Shown here: positions 63,325 to 64,000 of the stretch, one piece after another | Layout: each line of letters opens with the position of its first letter | Numbering within the stretch: position 1 is the first letter of the stretch | Assembly (NCBI RefSeq): GCF_014639075.1 | Contig: NZ_BMFS01000006.1 | Coordinates: forward strand, 124,001-188,000 | Length of the DNA: 64,000 bases | Source: Glycocaulis albus | GTDB taxonomy: Bacteria; Pseudomonadota; Alphaproteobacteria; Caulobacterales; Maricaulaceae | Direction: 5' to 3' | The notes under the pieces: generated by a model | Told to the model about the DNA's origin: nothing | The model's input: only the letters and a program-made list of their open reading frames with translations | Database searches by the model: none | Position numbers and translations under genes: made by a program

Positions 63325-64000
63325 AGCCGCGTTCCCAGACGCCGGATGGTTTGCCGGTAGCGCTCAGTAATCGCATCGCGGGCGATGTGGCGGCCGCCCC
63401 GCACCTGATGGCGGCCAGCGGCCCAGACATCGCTGACCATGCTGTCATCGCCCGCAAATACCCAGCTATCCAGCGCCATATCACCCGAGCGCCCCTCAAG
63501 GGTGATATGGGTGGTATCGAGCGCCACCAGGTCCGCCAGCTTGCCCGTGGCGATTACGCCTGCCTTGCGCCCAGCGGCCTGTGCGCCGCCTTTCGCTGCG
63601 CCTTCCAGCAGCACGCGCCCGGCGGATTTTTCGCGCGTGGCAAGCGCCGCCCGGCTGCGGTCGCGCAGGCGCTGGGAGTATTCAAGCTGGCGCAATTCCT
63701 CAGACAGGGAGATGCGCACATTGCTGTCCGAGCCGACACCGAACCGGCCACCGGCCTCCAGCCATGTCGTGCCGTTAAAAATGCCATCGCCCAGATTGGC
63801 CTCCGTGATCGGGCAGAGGCCCGCCACCGCACCGGTGCGGGCGAGGCTGCGTGTCTCCTGATCTGTCATCTGCGTGCAGTGGATGAGGCACCAGCGCGCG
63901 TCGACATCGGCATTGGCGAGCAGCCACTCGGCGGGCCGGGCGCCGTAAAACTCCAGCACCTCGTCCACCTCGCCGGTCTGTTCGGCCAGATGCATGTGCA
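63321..64000 (-). CDS. hutF: formimidoylglutamate deiminase, C-terminal part (runs off the window)
   Basis: 226 C-terminal residues are visible; the N-terminus lies beyond 64000. 'HMHLAEQTGEVDEVLEFYGARPAEWL' (metal His), 'CLIHCTQMTDQETRSLA', 'LCPITEANLGDGIFN', 'GSDSNVRISLSEELRQLEYSQRL' and 'IATGKLADLVALDT' mark the amidohydrolase fold of HutF. It turns N-formimino-glutamate to N-formylglutamate in histidine breakdown. Coupled to hutC. Confidence 0.9.
   Translation of the reverse strand, partial: HMHLAEQTGEVDEVLEFYGARPAEWLLANADVDARWCLIHCTQMTDQETRSLARTGAVAGLCPITEANLGDGIFNGTTWLEAGGRFGVGSDSNVRISLSEELRQLEYSQRLRDRSRAALATREKSAGRVLLEGAAKGGAQAAGRKAGVIATGKLADLVALDTTHITLEGRSGDMALDSWVFAGDDSMVSDVWAAGRHQVRGGRHIARDAITERYRQTIRRLGTRL

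Overview
The window is GC-rich (about 65% G+C in typical coding lines), densely packed alphaproteobacterial chromosome. A CcrM-type GANTC methyltransferase, two TTAA-N7-TTAA-like CtrA boxes, a bactofilin next to an M23 peptidase (BacA/LmdC arrangement), an NDUFA12-family complex I subunit, and linked rne/amidase/mrcA/prfB and aroQ-accB-accC-aat blocks point to the Caulobacter/Hyphomonas/Maricaulis side of the class. A marine, Maricaulis-like stalked bacterium is my best guess. No rRNA, tRNA, CRISPR array, transposase or prophage was found.

Layout. 1-2.5 kb: 5' part of an acyl-CoA dehydrogenase gene, then a YceI lipoprotein / cytochrome b561 / periplasmic YceI module. 2.6-6.2 kb: genome maintenance (DciA-like, mutY, ccrM, rnhB). 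6.4-10.7 kb: PA0069-type radical SAM protein, two coupled glycosyltransferases named after arsenosugar synthesis, an AT-rich SIR2-like gene that looks imported, and a family 4 uracil-DNA glycosylase. 10.9-19.2 kb: ETF-ubiquinone oxidoreductase, TPR lipoprotein, ispE, WecA/MraY-like transferase, octaprenyl diphosphate synthase, DUF2007, TrmN6-like methyltransferase, a 46-codon membrane ORF and a SleB-type hydrolase. 19.4-25.9 kb: ppdK and glyQ-GST-glyS. 26.2-29.8 kb: nadA-nadB-nadC behind two operator-like dyads. 29.9-32.2 kb: a large class V PLP enzyme divergent from an Lrp/AsnC regulator with a perfect palindrome between them. 32.2-35.1 kb: a cluster of unrelated palindromic repeats and an 845-residue protein that looks like a class II ribonucleotide reductase (NrdJ) whose catalytic blocks are gone. 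35.3-40.2 kb: DUF2200, NDUFA12, MlaD-like, DUF2155, aat, accC, accB, aroQ. 40.3-44.5 kb: thiS, a small membrane protein, thiG, a VOC protein, a DsbA-like lipoprotein and an M48 protease. 44.6-52.9 kb: RNase E, AmiC-type amidase, PBP1A and prfB with a +1 programmed frameshift. 53-60 kb: bactofilin, M23 peptidase, DUF455, Bcp, a YhdP/AsmA-like giant and an exported protein. 60-64 kb: AraC regulator, leuB, hutC and the 3' part of hutF.

Most of this is housekeeping. The parts that stand out are the eroded NrdJ-like protein, the AT-rich SIR2-like gene between two convergent genes, the candidate CtrA boxes before ccrM and before the M23/bactofilin operon, the paired dyads before nadA, and at least five families of palindromic intergenic repeats. 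Family names come from recalled motifs and gene context; no database search was possible.
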